Origin: Ignavibacteriales bacterium
GTDB taxonomy: Bacteria; Bacteroidota; Ignavibacteria; T3Sed10-11
Reading direction: 5' to 3'
Length of the DNA stretch: 6,271 bases
NCBI GenBank assembly: GCA_003560935.1
Contig: PWJF01000483.1
Location: 1-6,271 of the forward strand
The notes under the pieces are model-generated. The model was not told the origin of the DNA. It did no database searches and saw only the letters and a program-made list of their open reading frames with translations. Below are positions 5,773 through 6,271 of the stretch, piece after piece (position 1 is the stretch's first letter; the number at the start of each line of letters is the position of its first letter). The translations under genes and the position numbers were made by a program.

Positions 5773-6271
5773 CTACTTCACCACTTCCCCATTTACAATC
5801 ACCGAATCCACATTGGTCAAATATTCAAACGGATCGCCGTTAAATATAACTACGTCCGCATCCTTTCCCGCTTCAAGCGATCCGACGCGGTTATCGATGC
5901 CGAGCAGCCGCGCCGAATCTATGGTAACGGAGGCGAGTCCTTGCTCAAACGGTAAACCGTTTGCAACGGCTATTGCGGCTTCATAATGTACAACACGCGT
6001 CTTGGGAACATAACTTTCGTATCCGCTCTGAAAAACCACATGAATACCAGCTTCATGTAATTTTGCCGCAGTTTCGAAAGAAGCATTTTGCGCGTCGCCG
6101 AATGTACGTATCATCGTCGGGTGAATGATAACCGGCACACCAGCCGCTTTTATTTCATCGATCACGAGATACGCTTCTGATGTCCCGTCGAGTACGAGGT
6201 TAAAACCGAATTCATCGGCAAGTCTGAGTGAAGCCAATATCTCGGTTGCGGTATGTGCCGTGAACAATGCA
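5773..6271 (-). CDS. Amidohydrolase-family protein, C-terminal part, cut by window edge
   Basis: The frame stays open to the window end: an extra Ala codon precedes the TTG at 6265-6267, so the true start lies outside. The visible 164 residues are the C-terminal part of a metal-dependent amidohydrolase of the imidazolonepropionase-like (COG1228) group. TAHTATEILASLRLADEFG (3-21) supplies a likely metal-site or barrel His. GVPVIIHP follows at 43-50. The closing part RLLGIDNRVGSLEAGKDADVVIFNGDPFEYLTNV (120-153) is the second beta-sandwich portion with the family signature VGSLEAGKDADVVIFNGDP. The usual position for the second His (often H-g-xEAY) reads LDGTSEAY. The region where active members have an Asp reads FQSGYESYVPKTR. 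The catalytic centre may therefore be changed, and substrate prediction is not possible from this part. I recall a subfamily with the GYExYVPKTR signature, so this may be a lineage feature. Confidence 0.8.
   Translation of the reverse strand, partial: ALFTAHTATEILASLRLADEFGFNLVLDGTSEAYLVIDEIKAAGVPVIIHPTMIRTFGDAQNASFETAAKLHEAGIHVVFQSGYESYVPKTRVVHYEAAIAVANGLPFEQGLASVTIDSARLLGIDNRVGSLEAGKDADVVIFNGDPFEYLTNVDSVIVNGEVVK

Noticed and set aside
5750..5986. Plus-strand open frames after the PBP gene
   Set aside because: They lie antisense to the well-supported amidohydrolase frame and show no family features.

Overview
This is a bacterial chromosomal window of moderate GC content with two contrasting halves. 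Positions 1 to about 1800 are AT-rich, gene-poor and full of gene remnants and palindromic repeats. Positions 1808 to 6271 hold four ordinary, intact-looking genes, the last cut by the window edge. The class A penicillin-binding protein with a bifunctional glycosyltransferase/transpeptidase layout and the exported proteins fit a diderm (Gram-negative) bacterium. The Cys-ended PBP tail, the secreted repeat protein fragment and the cluster-less MutY recall the Bacteroidota/Ignavibacteria/Calditrichota (FCB) side of the tree, but that placement is inference and weak. Clear Shine-Dalgarno sites precede two genes (DksA-like and PBP) and are absent before the others.

Left half (1-1807). On the minus strand lie the C-terminal half of an AraC-type helix-turn-helix protein (217-408, no start left), the N-terminal 65 residues of leucyl/phenylalanyl-tRNA--protein transferase (425-622, rest missing) and a short secreted protein that stops inside its second repeat (731-1090). 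They are followed by a 129-bp palindromic element with 13-bp terminal inverted repeats and a 6-bp direct flank duplication (1138-1266), which looks like a MITE. Next is a second palindrome with a perfect 15-bp stem (1282-1360), whose right half has a diverged copy at the very start of the window (14-36). A run of small hairpins with no recognisable gene continues to about 1660. The region reads as a graveyard of truncated genes colonised by small repeats.

Right half. mutY (1808-2635, +) encodes an A/G-mismatch adenine glycosylase lacking the iron-sulfur cluster cysteines. It converges on a DksA/TraR-type zinc-finger protein (2700-3107, -), with a hairpin right at the mutY stop. A 384-bp divergent intergenic region separates the latter from a 753-residue class A PBP (3492-5753, +). 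The PBP gene converges with a 19-bp gap on an amidohydrolase-family gene (5773-window end, -) that lacks some canonical metal-binding/catalytic residues in the visible part.

The intact genes are housekeeping functions (DNA repair, stringent-type transcription control, cell-wall synthesis, hydrolase) and no operon joins them: each intact gene runs opposite to its neighbour. I do not see a defence system, CRISPR array, tRNA, rRNA or integrase. The most notable signals are the small non-autonomous repeats and the two decayed genes beside them.
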